From the NCBI GenBank assembly GCA_007922305.1, contig ML677334.1, positions 55,602,720 through 55,666,719 of the forward strand: a stretch of DNA of 64,000 nt, given 5' to 3'. The notes below the pieces were generated by a model. It was not told the origin of the DNA. It searched no databases and worked only from the letters and a program-made list of their open reading frames with translations. Shown here one piece after another: positions 38,505 through 51,120 of the stretch (position 1 is its first letter; each line of letters starts with the position of its first letter). This stretch comes from Dermatemys mawii (lineage: Eukaryota; Chordata; Testudines; Dermatemydidae). The translations under genes and the position numbers were made by a program.

Positions 38505-38745
38505 TAATTACAATACCAAAAAGGATAGCTAGCTCTTATATAGCGCTTTTCATCATTAGAGCTTAAAGTGCTTTACAAAGGAGGAATTATCATTGTTCCA
38601 ACTTTACAGATCAGGAAACTGAGGCACGGGGCAGTAAAGCAACTTGCCTAAAGTCATTTCGCAGGTTGGTGGCACTGCTGCAAATAGAATCCAGGTCTCT
38701 TGAGTCCTAGTCTAGTGCTGTATCCACTATATAACACGGCTTAGT
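38505..38745 (-). repeat. MIR/CORE-SINE copy, antisense
   Basis: The plus strand reads CTCTTATATAGCGCTTTTCA, 'aaagtgctttacaaaggagg', TTTACAGATCAGGAAACTGA and AATCCAGGTCTCTTGAGTCC, the complement of a nearly full MIR-type SINE. Confidence 0.9.
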
Positions 38746-39891
38746 TTCAGCTGCCATTACACAGCATGGTATGCTGGCTCTTTTAATTGATATCCCAATT
38801 AGGGCAGAAGTGCTCTCCACAACAGTGTACATAAAGGGAAAATGTTTTTAAAAAATCGTAAGTCCATGCACAAGAGCACATAATGTATCTGGACTTGCAT
38901 GCATGTTTACAGAAGTGTGCATGCTGATCAGAAAAATGTGCCCACTGATAACTTTGTGGGTTCCTAAGAACCTATCTGAATGTTCATATTCCCAGTTTTG
39001 GAGAGCATATTAGCTAAGTGCAGGCACATTTCTGGAACCAGACACTCGGATCTCTAGATTTAAAAGTACACCCTAAAGGGCTTAGCTTCTTTACTGAGCA
39101 CATTTAAATTGTCAAACTTAGTACTATTAATTAGGACTCTAGTACATTTCAGATTTGTAATTTTAATATATTTTTTCTGGACAGTACTGAATTTTCCTTG
39201 CAATCAAAAATTAAAACTCCGTTACAGTGTATTGACACAAATGGCCACCATAAATCAGGTGACGTTCTACAGAGATGATAGCTCAATCCCCAAAGAGATT
39301 AGAACAAACAATATCTGCCCCTGAGACCATGAGCTCATCTTCAACTTAGACTTGCTAATTAGCAGCAAACACACCTTTCTCACTTTCTACACTTGCAACT
39401 GTATTTTGACAAAAGCTTTGTAGATGACATGGAAAATATATTGATGGAACACTGGGTTTGGTGAATAAGCAACACTACAATATATAGCAACTCTAACACT
39501 GTTACTCCAGTTGTCTGGACTCTCAAAAGAGTCAACTTTGAAGCCAGACAGGGTCTATGCAAGAAGTCTGTAAAGAGAAACTTTTGGTATCTATAGGTTT
39601 CTCCCAGCTACTCTACTCTACTTAAGAGAGGGCAAAAATCTAGTACTGTATATGGCACCTTGGGAGGAAGTTTTGACCAATTTTAATGATGGTGTTCATT
39701 GTAATTATGGTGATGCCTCATCTCTCTGGTAGGTTTTACCAACCCCCCGCCCCTTGCCTTGGGGTGAAGAACCCTCCTACAGCCTTAAGGGTGATAGCAT
39801 TTTCCCCAGGAATCATTCCAATGCATGTCTCTTTAGTACCTTTATCACAGAACCCCAGAGTCACTGAAAGGGAGAGGTAATTCAAATAAGA
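38746..39891. other. Intergenic, nothing recognised
   Basis: No gene or clear repeat was seen. Confidence 0.5.
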
Positions 39892-41023
39892 CAGTATTGC
39901 CAACACCTGGAACTTGTGTTTCAAAGTTTCCAGTATTGGAATCTCCAGTTTCAACTTGGAGAAAGTTGTATTTCTCAAACCTCAGATACAGGGGTCACAT
40001 GTATACATGAAAATCCCACCCTTTTTATTTTTATATTATATTTATTAAAATAAAAGTTCATTTTTAGCCCTCATGATTGCAGAGGAAATTGTAAAACTAT
40101 GACTTGACTGCACACAGGTTCAAAATCCAGAAGGTAATGTGGCAAAGCTCTGCCCTTGTCCCTGTGGGTCCTGCGCTTCCAGGCGGTTTGTGCTAGCCTC
40201 AGAGGCTCACTGCGACCCTCCACGCAGCACCTCTCTATCTCCAAGCCAGGGTTACAGTCTACTGAGCCCTTCTCATCATAAGCCAGCAAAGCTGTTGGTG
40301 AAAGAACTCCCACAGTCTCTGTTGTCCCTCTGGGCTTACCTCAAGACAGTATAGCCTCTTGTCCTGTTAGGGGCCTGCCTTCCCCTTCCAGGAGGTGTAT
40401 CAGTAGTAGCAGGTTGAGGGGAAGCCAGGCCCAGCCTCTACTCTGGGTTCCAGCCCAGGGACCCTAATGGTAGCAGCTGTTGGCAGCCAACCTTTCACTG
40501 AAAGAGTTGCTACTTTTCCCTGGGCCACTTCCCCCAGCTCTCCCGCTTCTCCCTTACCTCAGGTCACATCAAAGCTTCCTCTCCTCCAGCTCCTTTCTCC
40601 TTGGCTCCCCCACCCCCAGGGGCTGGGGGAGGAGAGCTTTTAAGCAGTCGGAGTGAGACCTTGATTGGCTCCACCTGTCTCCACCAGCCTAAGAGTCTTA
40701 ACTGCCCTTTTTCCAGTTAATTGGGGTCAGGTGCCAGCATTAGCCTAACTATCTTAACTGGTTAATTGGGATCAGGTGTCTTGATTACCTTGGAGTAGCC
40801 TTTGTTTGGCTATCCAGGGAACAGGTACCTGCTCATCCTGAGACTGATATACCTGCCTTCCAGCACTCTCCTATATCCTTCTGGACTGACTCCGTCACAG
40901 TAAATAAAAAGAAGGCAACATTTATTTATTATTTTAAGACAAATCTCATGACCTTAAAGCCAATTCTATGATTTTGGGGGAGCCTAACTCATTAGGTTTG
41001 AATATCCGTGTCTGGCATTACTG
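39892..41023. mobile_element. Older DNA-type element split by a solo LTR
   Basis: The left end CAGTATTGCCAACACC resembles the inverted right end CAGTAATGCCAGACAC. The parts on either side of the LTR (39892-40137, 40900-41023) are AT-rich with 'ttatttatt' and 'tctatgattttgg' words. No matching flanking duplication was found, so the ends are provisional. Confidence 0.5.
40138..40899. mobile_element. Solo LTR with 4 bp target duplication
   Basis: It starts TGTGGCAAAGC and ends CTCCGTCACA (TG...CA). GTAA flanks it on both sides (40134-40137 and 40900-40903). It is 762 bp and GC-rich, with no open frame of note. LTR-like copies at 57064 and 58200 share short pieces such as 'cagcccagggacc'. Class (gypsy or endogenous retrovirus) and strand are not decided. 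Confidence 0.7.
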
Positions 41024-41250
41024 GTCTAATGGAGCCATTACTTCAAAGGTAACTCAAATGCCATCAGCAAACACACAGTCTAAACTGCCCCTCTACGGCT
41101 GTCCCACACTCAGTCAGGTCACTTCTGTTCCTTTTGATGGTGACTGAATCTTGAATGTAATGCAAACGCATCGTAGTCATGCATGCTAGCTGCTCCCTAG
41201 CCCTGTCACCCAGCTCTGAGCTCATACTACGAGTGTGCAGCCTGATAGAC

Positions 41251-41960
41251 CAAGGTTGGCAAACTAGGGCCCACGGGCCATATGTGGCCCACTGTCTGTT
41301 TTCATCTGGCCCATGAGTTCAGGCTGGGAGCACAGGGCCAGAGGCCCCGCGCTCCTGGCTCAAGGGCCGGACCAGCACGCCACGGGTCCCCGTGCTCCCC
41401 ACCGGACCCGTCCCGGGCCAGGTCGAGCACAGGGAGCAGCGGGTCCCTGCGCTCCCTGGCCAGGGGGACCACAGGGAGCCAGGTCAAGGAGTGGCCGGCT
41501 GAGTAAGGTAAGCAGGGGGCTGTTAGGTGGTGGGGTCCCAGGGTGGTGGTGGTTAGGATGGGGGGATATCAGGAGGGGGCAGTCAGGGAACAAAGCAAGG
41601 GGGCTTAGATGGGGGGTGGGGTCCCGGGGGTGGTGGTTAGGGTAGGGGAAATCTCGGGAGGGGGCAGTCAGGGAACAAAGGACAGGGGAGCTTAGATAGC
41701 GGGTGGGGTTCTGGGGCAGCAGTTAGAGTGGGGGTCTCTGGAGAGCACGATCAGGGGACAAGGAGTGGTGGGGTTGGATGGGTGGGGAGGTTGGATGGGT
41801 CGGGGGCTCTGAAGGGGCAGTCATGGGGTGGGAAGTGGGTGGGGGGTTGAATAAGGGGAGGGGTCAGGCTGTTTGGGGAGGCACCGCCTTCCCTACCCGG
41901 CCCTCCGCACAATTTTTAACCCCAATGTGGCCCTCAGGCCAAAACATTTGCCCACCCCTG
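41251..41960. mobile_element. hAT-type element with perfect 8 bp duplication
   Basis: TGATAGAC flanks both ends (41243-41250 and 41961-41968). The termini are inverted: CAAGGTTGGCAAACTAGGGC on the left, and CAGGGGTGGGCAAATGTTTT as the inverted right end. The interior (41530-41780) holds about three tandem G-rich units of about 85 bp. It is the same family as 16483-17186. Confidence 0.88.
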
Positions 41961-41968
41961 TGATAGAC

Positions 41969-44900
41969 CCTTCACAGCAGCAGACAGTAGGGGTGGGATT
42001 TTCTGCCAGTTCTCTAACCAACCAGGGCTCTGGGTGGATGGAGAGGCCCATTGCCCGAACAATTAGGGTAGACCTTCCCACTGGTGCTATGTGGAGTGAG
42101 GTTCCACAGTAATCGCAATACTCTTGAATAAGGCTTTCAAAATGACTGTGCCTTCCGGTTTGCTGGTGGGCTAGTCGGGGAAAGATACCTGCCTGGCCTG
42201 GCCCATACACTAGGGTGGATGCCTAGTAGAAGTGCATCATCAACACTTGATACATTCTGAATCATTTTGGTTGTGTTGTAAAAATGGAAATTAACAATGT
42301 TCTCATTGTTATTTGCATTATATTTTGGGATGTGTGTGTGTGGGGCGGGGGGAGGGGGGTGACACTACCAGAGAGATTCAAAAAGGAATTTGGGATTAAA
42401 AGCAATCCCTTTTTGGCTGCTTTATTGTTGCTCTGAGCAAGAGTTATACCTAGGTTTTATTTCCATACCCAAGGTCTGTTACTAACTTATTGGGACATAT
42501 GGACCAGATCACAACCTCCCTTATACCTCAAGCTTAGCCATCTGTAAAACAACATAGCACTTAGCTAGTTCACAACAGAGTTGTGGGATTCAGTGTTTTC
42601 AAAGTGCTTTCAGATTTTCTCCAATGAACAGTGTAGTATCTGTTAAGAGATCATGAGTAGAAAGACATCGGACTACAAGTACTTAGCAGAGAGAGATCTT
42701 CTATCTAGAAGTCCCTACATCATTAAGTCCTCGTACAATATGTCCTCATGCTTTCTAGGGCAGAGCAGACCAGCAACTCTTTAAATTCCACTCTACTACA
42801 CAATCAATACTACATAAATACAAACCAATTATTATTAGAGAATTCTTCATTTCCATGGCTGAGAAACAGGTCATGGAATCAACCCCTTGCTACAAAATTG
42901 ATTCCAGAACCTAGACTTTGATTGAAAAAGCCCTCATGTGAAGTTTATGTTTGGTTCTTGGTTCACATGTTCCAGATTAACAAATGCAGTGTTATTTTCA
43001 TTCATCTCAGACAGCCTGAAACAATAACTTGTGGGGGGAGGGGAGGGAGCAGAGAAGGGAAGGGGAATGAATTGCCCCATTCTTCAATCGTTGTAAACTC
43101 TGAAACCTAAAGACAGGAGTTTCACAATGTTAGCTATTTCTCTGATCTTCATTTTAGAAGAAACATCTAGAGATACAAAATGACTGTGCTTATCTCAAAT
43201 GTCTCCCATGCTCTCTCAGATGTCAAAAGTCCCCGCTATGCCCTACACCACTGCTAAAACCTCCAGTTTGCCTCTCCTTCACTCTATCTAAGATGCAGTT
43301 ATGTGTTGACACACACTAAATTGCTTTTAGTATAAAAACAATGCAGGACTTGTATTGTTCTGCTTTCATGTTTGCTTTAAATTAAAAAGCCCTCCATTTT
43401 TAAAGTATGCTTCCACACAATTTCCAGTCTGCTACACCAAAGCAATCCCAGTGGTAGTGAAGATCATCGTACCTTGATTATTAATGTGGAAAATTATTAG
43501 CAAAATCAAAAACAAAGCTCAAAAGTTAAAAGTTTCTCTCAGAAACTCAGGCATTGTAACTTCATTGTTAAATGCCAAGCTCTGTTTCAACCCCATAGAA
43601 AGAACTTCTCTCTCTGGAGGAAATATGTAGAAACGGAGAACATACAGCAAAGGATGTAAACAGATATTGCAACATGAGGATATTAATCATTAAAAAAAGT
43701 TAAAGCATCCTCAAGCCATATTCCTAGGTGAATAAGAAGAATAAGAGATGTCACTGTGATAAACTGTAACCTAATTGTGCTATCTAAGCCTGAAAAGCAA
43801 TTCAGGATGCAGCATATAGGCAAGATGGTATATAAAATAAAGTTGTCATGTACAGAAAGGAACATAAATATGTAAGATGGAAAAAATCCTACATACACAA
43901 AACCATGCTCCTCTGACTGGAGACAGAAAAATATCATTTTACTGTGGCCTTTTCTCCAGCAGAGAAAATTGCAATAGGTGTTACATTGAAAACCTTAGAT
44001 GTTATACATTTGTATCCAAGGACAAAGGAAAGTGGTATTAAAGGAAGTTAGATGGAAGTTATTGACACTCAGTGTAATTAGTCTATGAAATACATTTTCA
44101 AGAATAGCTCTAGGAGTGACCTGGATGGTGGACAGATCCAGAGGAACTCTCTGATCCTCTATATTAAGACTGCCTATGGTTTATTTTCTAGGATTTTTCA
44201 AAGATAAAAGGTTGTAGGACACACAGAACTATATTCACATTTTACTCTCAAGGCTACAGCAGCTTCTGCATTGTGCCCTAGTAATGTATGCCCTCCGCTC
44301 CGTAGACTTGAACTGCTCTGGACAACTGTGGAAAAGGGGGTGGGGGAAGAAGAGGAACTGCATTTGAAACATTTGTGTTTGATTGTGTGTAACCTACCCA
44401 GCGCAGCTGGTCTGAGTCAGCTCTGAGAAGATGCCGTGCAGCTGTTTCTCTGGAGCAACATCAGTGGGCAAACAACAGCATGGCCAAATGTCTCTGTACA
44501 TCTGCCTGGCCTTTGGAGTTCATTTTGTCCTTACTCTGTCATGTTTAATCATTACATGTTAATCTTTATCTTACCATATATTCCTGGGTATATGCCAAGA
44601 AGGCACAGGGACAGCATACTGCTGTACTGGATTTCTCCCCAATTTTTCATTGTCAAATCAGAGCCCTGGAAGTTGCCACAGAAACACATTAGTCTTTTCA
44701 AAATGTATTATTGGACCTCTGGGCCATTGTTGATTCTATCCCCATTCTAAAAAACACCAGGGCCAGATCTTCAGCTGGTTTAAATCAACATAGATCTACT
44801 GAAAGTTGAAGAATTTGGCCCCTGATCATTGGCGAGCCCATTCTGTTAGGAATTATTTGCACAGAATAAATAACATGGCAGCATGTCAATCTGAAGAGAT

Positions 44901-46549
44901 CCTTGTTAAGTAGCTAGACTCACACATACCATGGAGATGGGAGTGATATGAGAACCTGAATAGAATAGACTCATCATCAGAATTGCAAAGTCTCACACAT
45001 TTGAAAAAAAAAAACCCCACACAACACAAAAACAAATGAATGCTGAGTCAGCCTGACCTGATGTTAATTAATGAGACTCTATTACAAAGCAAATAATCAA
45101 TTGACACAACATAGCATAAACTGCATAGAATAGCTGGATATAATCATGATGTAAAAGGGAACAGTCCCCAGTTACCTAATAGTGGGAGACTACTACAGTA
45201 CTTTACAGTGCTAGAACCTCATGCTCTAAGCACAATAAACAACCACATTGTCTTTAAATGTATCAAGTGAAAAAAAGGTTACATGACTCTTTAACGGAAA
45301 TAATGGACTTCAGCAACACAGAGAGGAACGTATCAAGGTTCCAGCACATTAAGATACTGTACTACTATGCCATTTCCTTTTATGATGGTGGAAGCATGGG
45401 AAAGATTAAGTTCTGCAACTATATCCAATTGTACATTCACACACACAAGCCTATTATACTTTATTCCAATATTTTCTAAAAAGAAGATGAATTGCATAGC
45501 TTTTTTGGGCATTCATAGCCAAAAGAGAATTGGAGATGAAAAGTTTGACAGGCAGCTACCATATGTACTTACAGGACACAGGTTATGAACCATGTGTGCT
45601 ATGAGTGGAATAGCGAGCCCCATAGAAGGTGCCTGTTTTTTTCTCTCATAAATAACAAGGTTAGAGATTAATAACAACAGATTTATTGTTCCATTCAAGA
45701 GTACCTTGTGATTTTACATGAGGCTATGTTTACAGTCTTTGTACTTGGATCAATTGTTTTTCTAATTGCTAAAGAACAAAAAAGAAAAAAAGAAAGAACC
45801 AAGATAATCCTATCAGACTGATAAAGAGAGGAGAGGTTAAAATACATGAAACATTCTACAATTTACTCTTGATAAGAGTCCAAAAGAAAGTTTGATTATG
45901 AGGAAATTGACTTTGAGGAACATTTTGATTTTGAGGAAATGAGGTAACTTTTATCACTAGACTGCCTTGTATTACCATCAATGAGAATACAGTTGCAGTT
46001 GATCTGACACACTTTCCACATTTGCTGGCCCTTTTATTAGCTCCTCAGCAATCATCTTCCAAGGTCTTGAGTAAAATTCTCAAAAGTGTGTATGTGACTT
46101 ATGAGCCAAATTCTCATTTTCATACCTGTCTTTGGCACTTAGAGCTCATGGAAAGACAGACAATACAGCTTAGGCACTTAAGAGCCTATGTCACTTTTGA
46201 CAAATAAAAATTTGAAAAATGTTATCCCTTGACTCTACAAGAAAAGTGGAACTACTCTAACTCAATTTTAAATTGTTCTACCTAAATGAGTGCAAACTGC
46301 GGATGTGGATGCACTTAAACTAGTTTAACCCTTTGCCTAAATTTGTTTAGCTTGTGTCAGTAAACTTATGGAGTCTTTCCAGAAACACACCCATTTGTTC
46401 TCCGATGGGAGACTTTCTCTCTCATCCAGTCATTCATTCTTTACAGCACAGATTTTGTCATTTGAAAAAGGTCTCAGAAACCTGCTGTTTATTTGTATTA
46501 TTATGTACTTTAGCTATAGTTTTAAAATATTTTCCAGTGACCAAATATA
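41969..46549. other. Intergenic between repeats and AQP4 3' end
   Basis: A TG/G-rich run lies at 42328-42360, a MIR-like relic near 42490-42620 and a palindromic-repeat relic at 44758-44825 (CAGGGCCAGATCTTCAGCTG ... 'gaatttggcccctga'). No gene was seen. Confidence 0.5.
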
Positions 46550-49500
46550 TTTTTTTTAAACAGACAATAGTTTATTTACAATAACTCAACACTGTGAGAT
46601 ACAGCAATGCAAGGGAAATGCACTAGACAAGCACCTATTTATTTTATAGCATATATTTCAGTAGATTAGTCCAAATGTTACACGTTGGAAGTTTAAAATA
46701 CTATTATTGTACATTAGCTTTGATATTGTGGTGACTAATATTTTAATAATACATAACTTTGTGGAAACATCCTTGTATTCAGTTTGTTTTACACAATTTA
46801 TTCTGAATTACAGGACTGTGCAATTACGACTGGGTTCATACAAGAGAATAATAAATACTTGAGTGTATATTTTCACGCATGTTTATTTAATGAGGCTTTG
46901 CACAACTCAGATGCACACACCTTGATGGTGAATTATATAAGTTTGACTAGTTTGCGTCTCTGATCTTAGAATAAAATATCCAGATTGTAAATCTCTCTTA
47001 TACAGTCAACATTGTCTAATGTAGAATATCTGGCATACATTTTCATAAGCTGCAGACTAAATATTGCAAAACACAAATGTTACATCTTTGTAAACAAACA
47101 TTTAAAAGACTGAAATATGTAAGATGATTTTAAAAGATGTTTTCAACTAACTGCTGTAGTAGAGTACTGATAACCAGAAAAAAAATATATTGCAGAAAGT
47201 TTGTGTACTAACATATATACCAGATATAAGCACAGCATGTGATACAAGACTATTGGCCTACTCCTACTGCCATTGTAGTCAATGATACAGCTTTTAGTAC
47301 TTCAATGGGGGTAAGAATTACAATATATCAGATGCTTCAGGAATCACATTTTTTGTTGAGATCAGTAATCATTTGGGTGATAAAACTACCTAAGGTATTT
47401 GCAAACTGAAAGTATTTGCTTAAGTTCACCCCACCTTTAACATTCATCTTTTTCTTATGATTTACAGTAATTAAAAATAAATATTTTGAACACAGAAGCC
47501 ATGACGTGTATCTACTGTAAGAAACAATCCTATACTGACAGAGGGGATATAAGAAGTCTTCTCTATTTCTAGTTTCTGGGAATATGATGACACACCTGCT
47601 GTATTTATTGCAGTGACCGTCTGCCATCATAAACAAAATAAGTTATAAGCTTTAAACCTCTCACATATCACTTAATAGGTCATTGGTTACATTACCAGCT
47701 GCAACAAACTTATAGCTAACAAAATGTAGAGCATAAGTGAACATGAAAGAATACTAAAATACAAATAAATATATTTTAAAAATTAAGTAAGGCAAACACA
47801 CACACAAACAGTTTAAAAAGATCTTGTAAGTCTATATTGTTTAACTAAAATATTGTATGTTAATGATACAACCATAAAACAATGTAGAAGCAATATAAAA
47901 ATCAGTAAGTCAGGCTAAATCAATTTCTCAGAGAGGTCAAACCGTGGCTTGGGTAAATGGTGATCTCTCCTTGGAGTGCTGAAGAACAGAGGATAAAGAA
48001 GAGTAGGGCTGGAGTTTATTTTAGGGTTGAGTGATAAAATTCAAATCCAGTGCATTTACTTTCAAAATGAAATAGCTTGCCTAATGGCTCACTCTTGACC
48101 TCTGATTCTGCAAAACGGATAGTGAAGTGCATTGTGTATCAGAGAACAGGAGCAAGCCCTAAGAAGGTACTCAATGAAAACATACTTCGGCCTTGATCCT
48201 GTTTCCACTGTAGTCAATAGCAAACTTCTAAATGACTCAAATTCAAATGGAGGAGGAGCAGACCCACTGTATTTCACTTTCTGATCCTTCCTTCCTAAGT
48301 CTATAGAGAGCAGGTGGCAATATTCTTTATCAGTTTGTGCTGTTTGTTTTGTCTGGCTTCCTCCTTTTTCCCTTTTTTGTTTAACATTCTATATCTTATC
48401 GTTGTCTCTTTCCTTGTGTGAGGAGCTCTCCTGGGACTGGCTCTGTTCTCCATACTTCATTAATAAAGAGTGTTACAAGGGAAAAAAAAATCTCTGAATT
48501 GACTTGGCTGGTTTCATGCTCACCTCAGCCACAGAATCTGGCAGTAGATGGGTTAGGAAGCTACAAGTTTCATTCCTTTTGTCTAAAGGAGCCATGAGTG
48601 CAAAAACCACAGCCTTGTATTTAAAGAACATAAGGCTGTACGAACTTCACAAGTGATGAGTCGTTAGATACTTTGCTTCTTAAAATATTGAAACGCAAGA
48701 AACAAACTCTATCTAGCAGTCCATGAATGTTGTACAATTTGTCCCTTTTAGTTAGCCTGTTGATATCATACATTTATCAAATGTTTAGCAAAATCTCTCT
48801 GGTAAGCATAGGTAGTGGTCTTGCACTGTTCTCTGCACAGAGGTGGATTTCATACTTAGCACATGACAACATTCATCAATACAATTTGAAACTGTCTTGC
48901 ATGTTCTTATTTATGTTTGTATTCTTGAATTTTGATGCAGCAGTTGTATCAGATATATACAACTCATGAAAAACATTCCCTTTTCCTACAGAGATAGAAG
49001 CTATCAAAGAGAGGAAAAGATCAGGAAAATGAATATAACATGATAATGCCTAGACTACCGGTTGAAATAAGTTGGTGATAGACATGCTTTTATGCAAGGA
49101 TGCACAGATTTGATCTTAGCAGTGATCTATTATCCCATTGCTATATATACATACATGCACACCCCTTACTCATTTTAATGAGTTACACACTTACACATAT
49201 TGTAAATCAAAGGGCAGTCACGTCTATTACATACAATTCACCACCTCATTTTTGTATTGTAGTTAAATAATCATGAACAGATTTCAAGTTTTAGATACAA
49301 CCTATACAACTAGGGTGACAGAAAATGGTGTTCCAACAAGAACTGTAATGGCATATTGCAAAAATCACAAAAAACAAACAACCGTCCCCCCAAATTAACT
49401 AGTTAGGAACAAAGCCATGAGCCAGTTTAAAAGATTCTGTACAGATTTTATGTTGTGTTAGCTACATCTGTTGAAACACTTCTATAAAAGAAGGATTCGT

Positions 49501-50757
49501 TGCTTAAGTACTTTTGCATCTCATATCACCGGGGATCCCTTTCCCTGTTTCTCTAAGAAGCATCACATGCTTGCATTTCTTCCCGTCAAATTTAATTAAC
49601 AGAGAAAACTTTGCCACAGACATGACAGAATAAGATTATATGAACAGTGCCACAATCGTTGATACTGTTCAACTAAATAGAGACCAGTTTGCAAAAAAAC
49701 TAAAGTCAAAAACAAAAGCAGTCATAACAATATAACCTGTTATTACAAATATTTTCCAGTCAGTGCTTCAATATAGTTAAAAGTTTTTTAAAAATCCACC
49801 TTTATTTTGCTAATAAATAAAAGTAAGATCGTAAGCAAAGTGGGTAAGTAATTTAAATGCATATTTATACAAATTAGCACAGTGACATTTGTTTGAATAA
49901 GTGCACTGAAAACAAATAACACCTTCCTTTCTTCTGATACCTAAACATTTATTTCCTTTTGCTCGAGTTACTGAGTAACATGTAGACCGTCAGGTTCCCT
50001 GCATGACCTACAGTCAGCTAATACTAAATGGTCAATAGCTGAAGCTCAAGAGAATGTTTCACCAGATGGACAACTATGCTAACCTGCATACAATACATTC
50101 AAAGGTTTTGCAGCATTATTGCAGTAGATTAGAGCTTTTGGCTTCAATATTTCTAGCTGTGGGAAACGGGAGGAAGGCAGTATTTTTTACACCAGAACAT
50201 GGATATGTAATGGATGAAAACTGGTAGGACGACTCAGAGGAACCAATTTTTGCCTATGAAAATATAGTTTTTCAGAGTTTGTAAAGAAATAATGATAGGC
50301 TATACAAGAACAAAAAATACTACCTTAAATTTGGATGAATCCGTTACATGCTGCACTTTGGCATTATTGTCACTGAACCTTACAAAGAACACTTAAAGGA
50401 TAATATATTCTAATCAGGGTTGACAATAGCCAATTAAATGTCAGAAGAATAATCTGATAAATATGTCTGCATGCTATAGGCTTTTGTAGATAAGTCTTAA
50501 CTGTCAATCTGAATGTTAAACATCTCTAATTCCATCTTGTATTGATGGCCTTATTAAAAAGGGAATGCTATCAGCTCTTTCAAATTAACTTTGGGGACGC
50601 TCGCTCCCAAAAATGGACATTTCTGAATTTGGAACAATCTATGGGGACTCCTAAATACAGTAAATTTCTAACTAAACCGAGCAGGTGTATAACTTGGTGA
50701 AACAACTACATAGCTGCTGTCATCTCCATGCATTTTCAGGTATTGCAGGTGTCTGGT
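46550..50757 (-). other. AQP4: Probable long AQP4 3' UTR
   Basis: These 4.2 kb follow the AQP4 stop on its strand, are AT-rich, lack long open frames and hold very few recognisable repeats, unlike the flanks. Mammalian AQP4 has a 3' UTR of several kilobases. Candidate poly(A) signals on the minus strand (TTTATT on the plus strand) lie at 46571-46576, 46638-46643 and near 46880; the most distal was used for the boundary. Two short palindromic-repeat relics lie near 47260-47310 and 48185-48230. The end point is a guess. Confidence 0.45.
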
Positions 50758-50844
50758 TTACAGTAGATCTGTCTCTTTAATGGGTGGAAGGATATCTATG
50801 GACATTCTAGTAGGCCGTTCTCTGCTTTCAGTGCTCCTTGCTAG
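50758..50844 (-). other. AQP4: AQP4 in-frame readthrough extension (AQP4ex-like)
   Basis: The codons after the AQP4 stop are CTA GCA AGG, so the stop context is TGA-CTA-G, the UGA CUA motif known to favour programmed readthrough in vertebrate mRNAs. Reading on in the same frame gives 28 codons without a stop, starting LARSTESRERP and ending KETDLL, then TAA at 50760-50758. Counting the residue inserted at UGA, the extension is 29 residues, the length reported for mammalian AQP4ex. In mammals the longer form alters anchoring and array assembly. That it is used in this species is inferred from sequence only. Confidence 0.85.
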
Positions 50845-51120
50845 TCATACAGAAGATAGCACCTCATTGGTTGGATCACTCCCCTTCTTGTCTTCAGTCT
50901 CAATGTCAATCACATGAACCATGCCAGGCTTCAGGATCAAGTCGTCAGTCTCTATCTGGCTCCTACTATCATCCACCTCCACGTATTTCCCTTTAGACTG
51001 ATGGGTAGCCTTACCGAAGACGTCTTTAAAATGGCGCTTGAACTCAGTATCTGGGCAATATACATACTCATAAAGGGCACCTGCAAGGACTGCTCCTATG
51101 ATTGGTCCCACCCAATAGAC
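50845..51120 (-). CDS. AQP4: AQP4 exon 5, C-terminus and stop
   Basis: The acceptor is CTCTTGTAG|GTCTAT. The exon codes residues 210-300: helix 6 ([14 protein letters not shown]), the cytoplasmic tail with [19 protein letters not shown], and the final EVLSSV before TGA at 50847-50845. SSV matches the PDZ ligand that binds syntrophin in mammals. The tail is one residue shorter than human and differs most near KKGSDPTNE, a stretch that is also variable between species. Confidence 0.96.
   Translation of the reverse strand, partial: VYWVGPIIGAVLAGALYEYVYCPDTEFKRHFKDVFGKATHQSKGKYVEVDDSRSQIETDDLILKPGMVHVIDIETEDKKGSDPTNEVLSSV

Noticed and set aside
41313..41645. Open stretches of about 110 codons on both strands
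   Set aside because: They are produced by the G-rich interior of the hAT element and its tandem units. No protein family is visible.
1..46549. Exons of KCTD1 or CHST9, the usual neighbours of AQP4
   Set aside because: No BTB-type or sulfotransferase-type peptide was recognisable in any open stretch. They probably lie outside the window.
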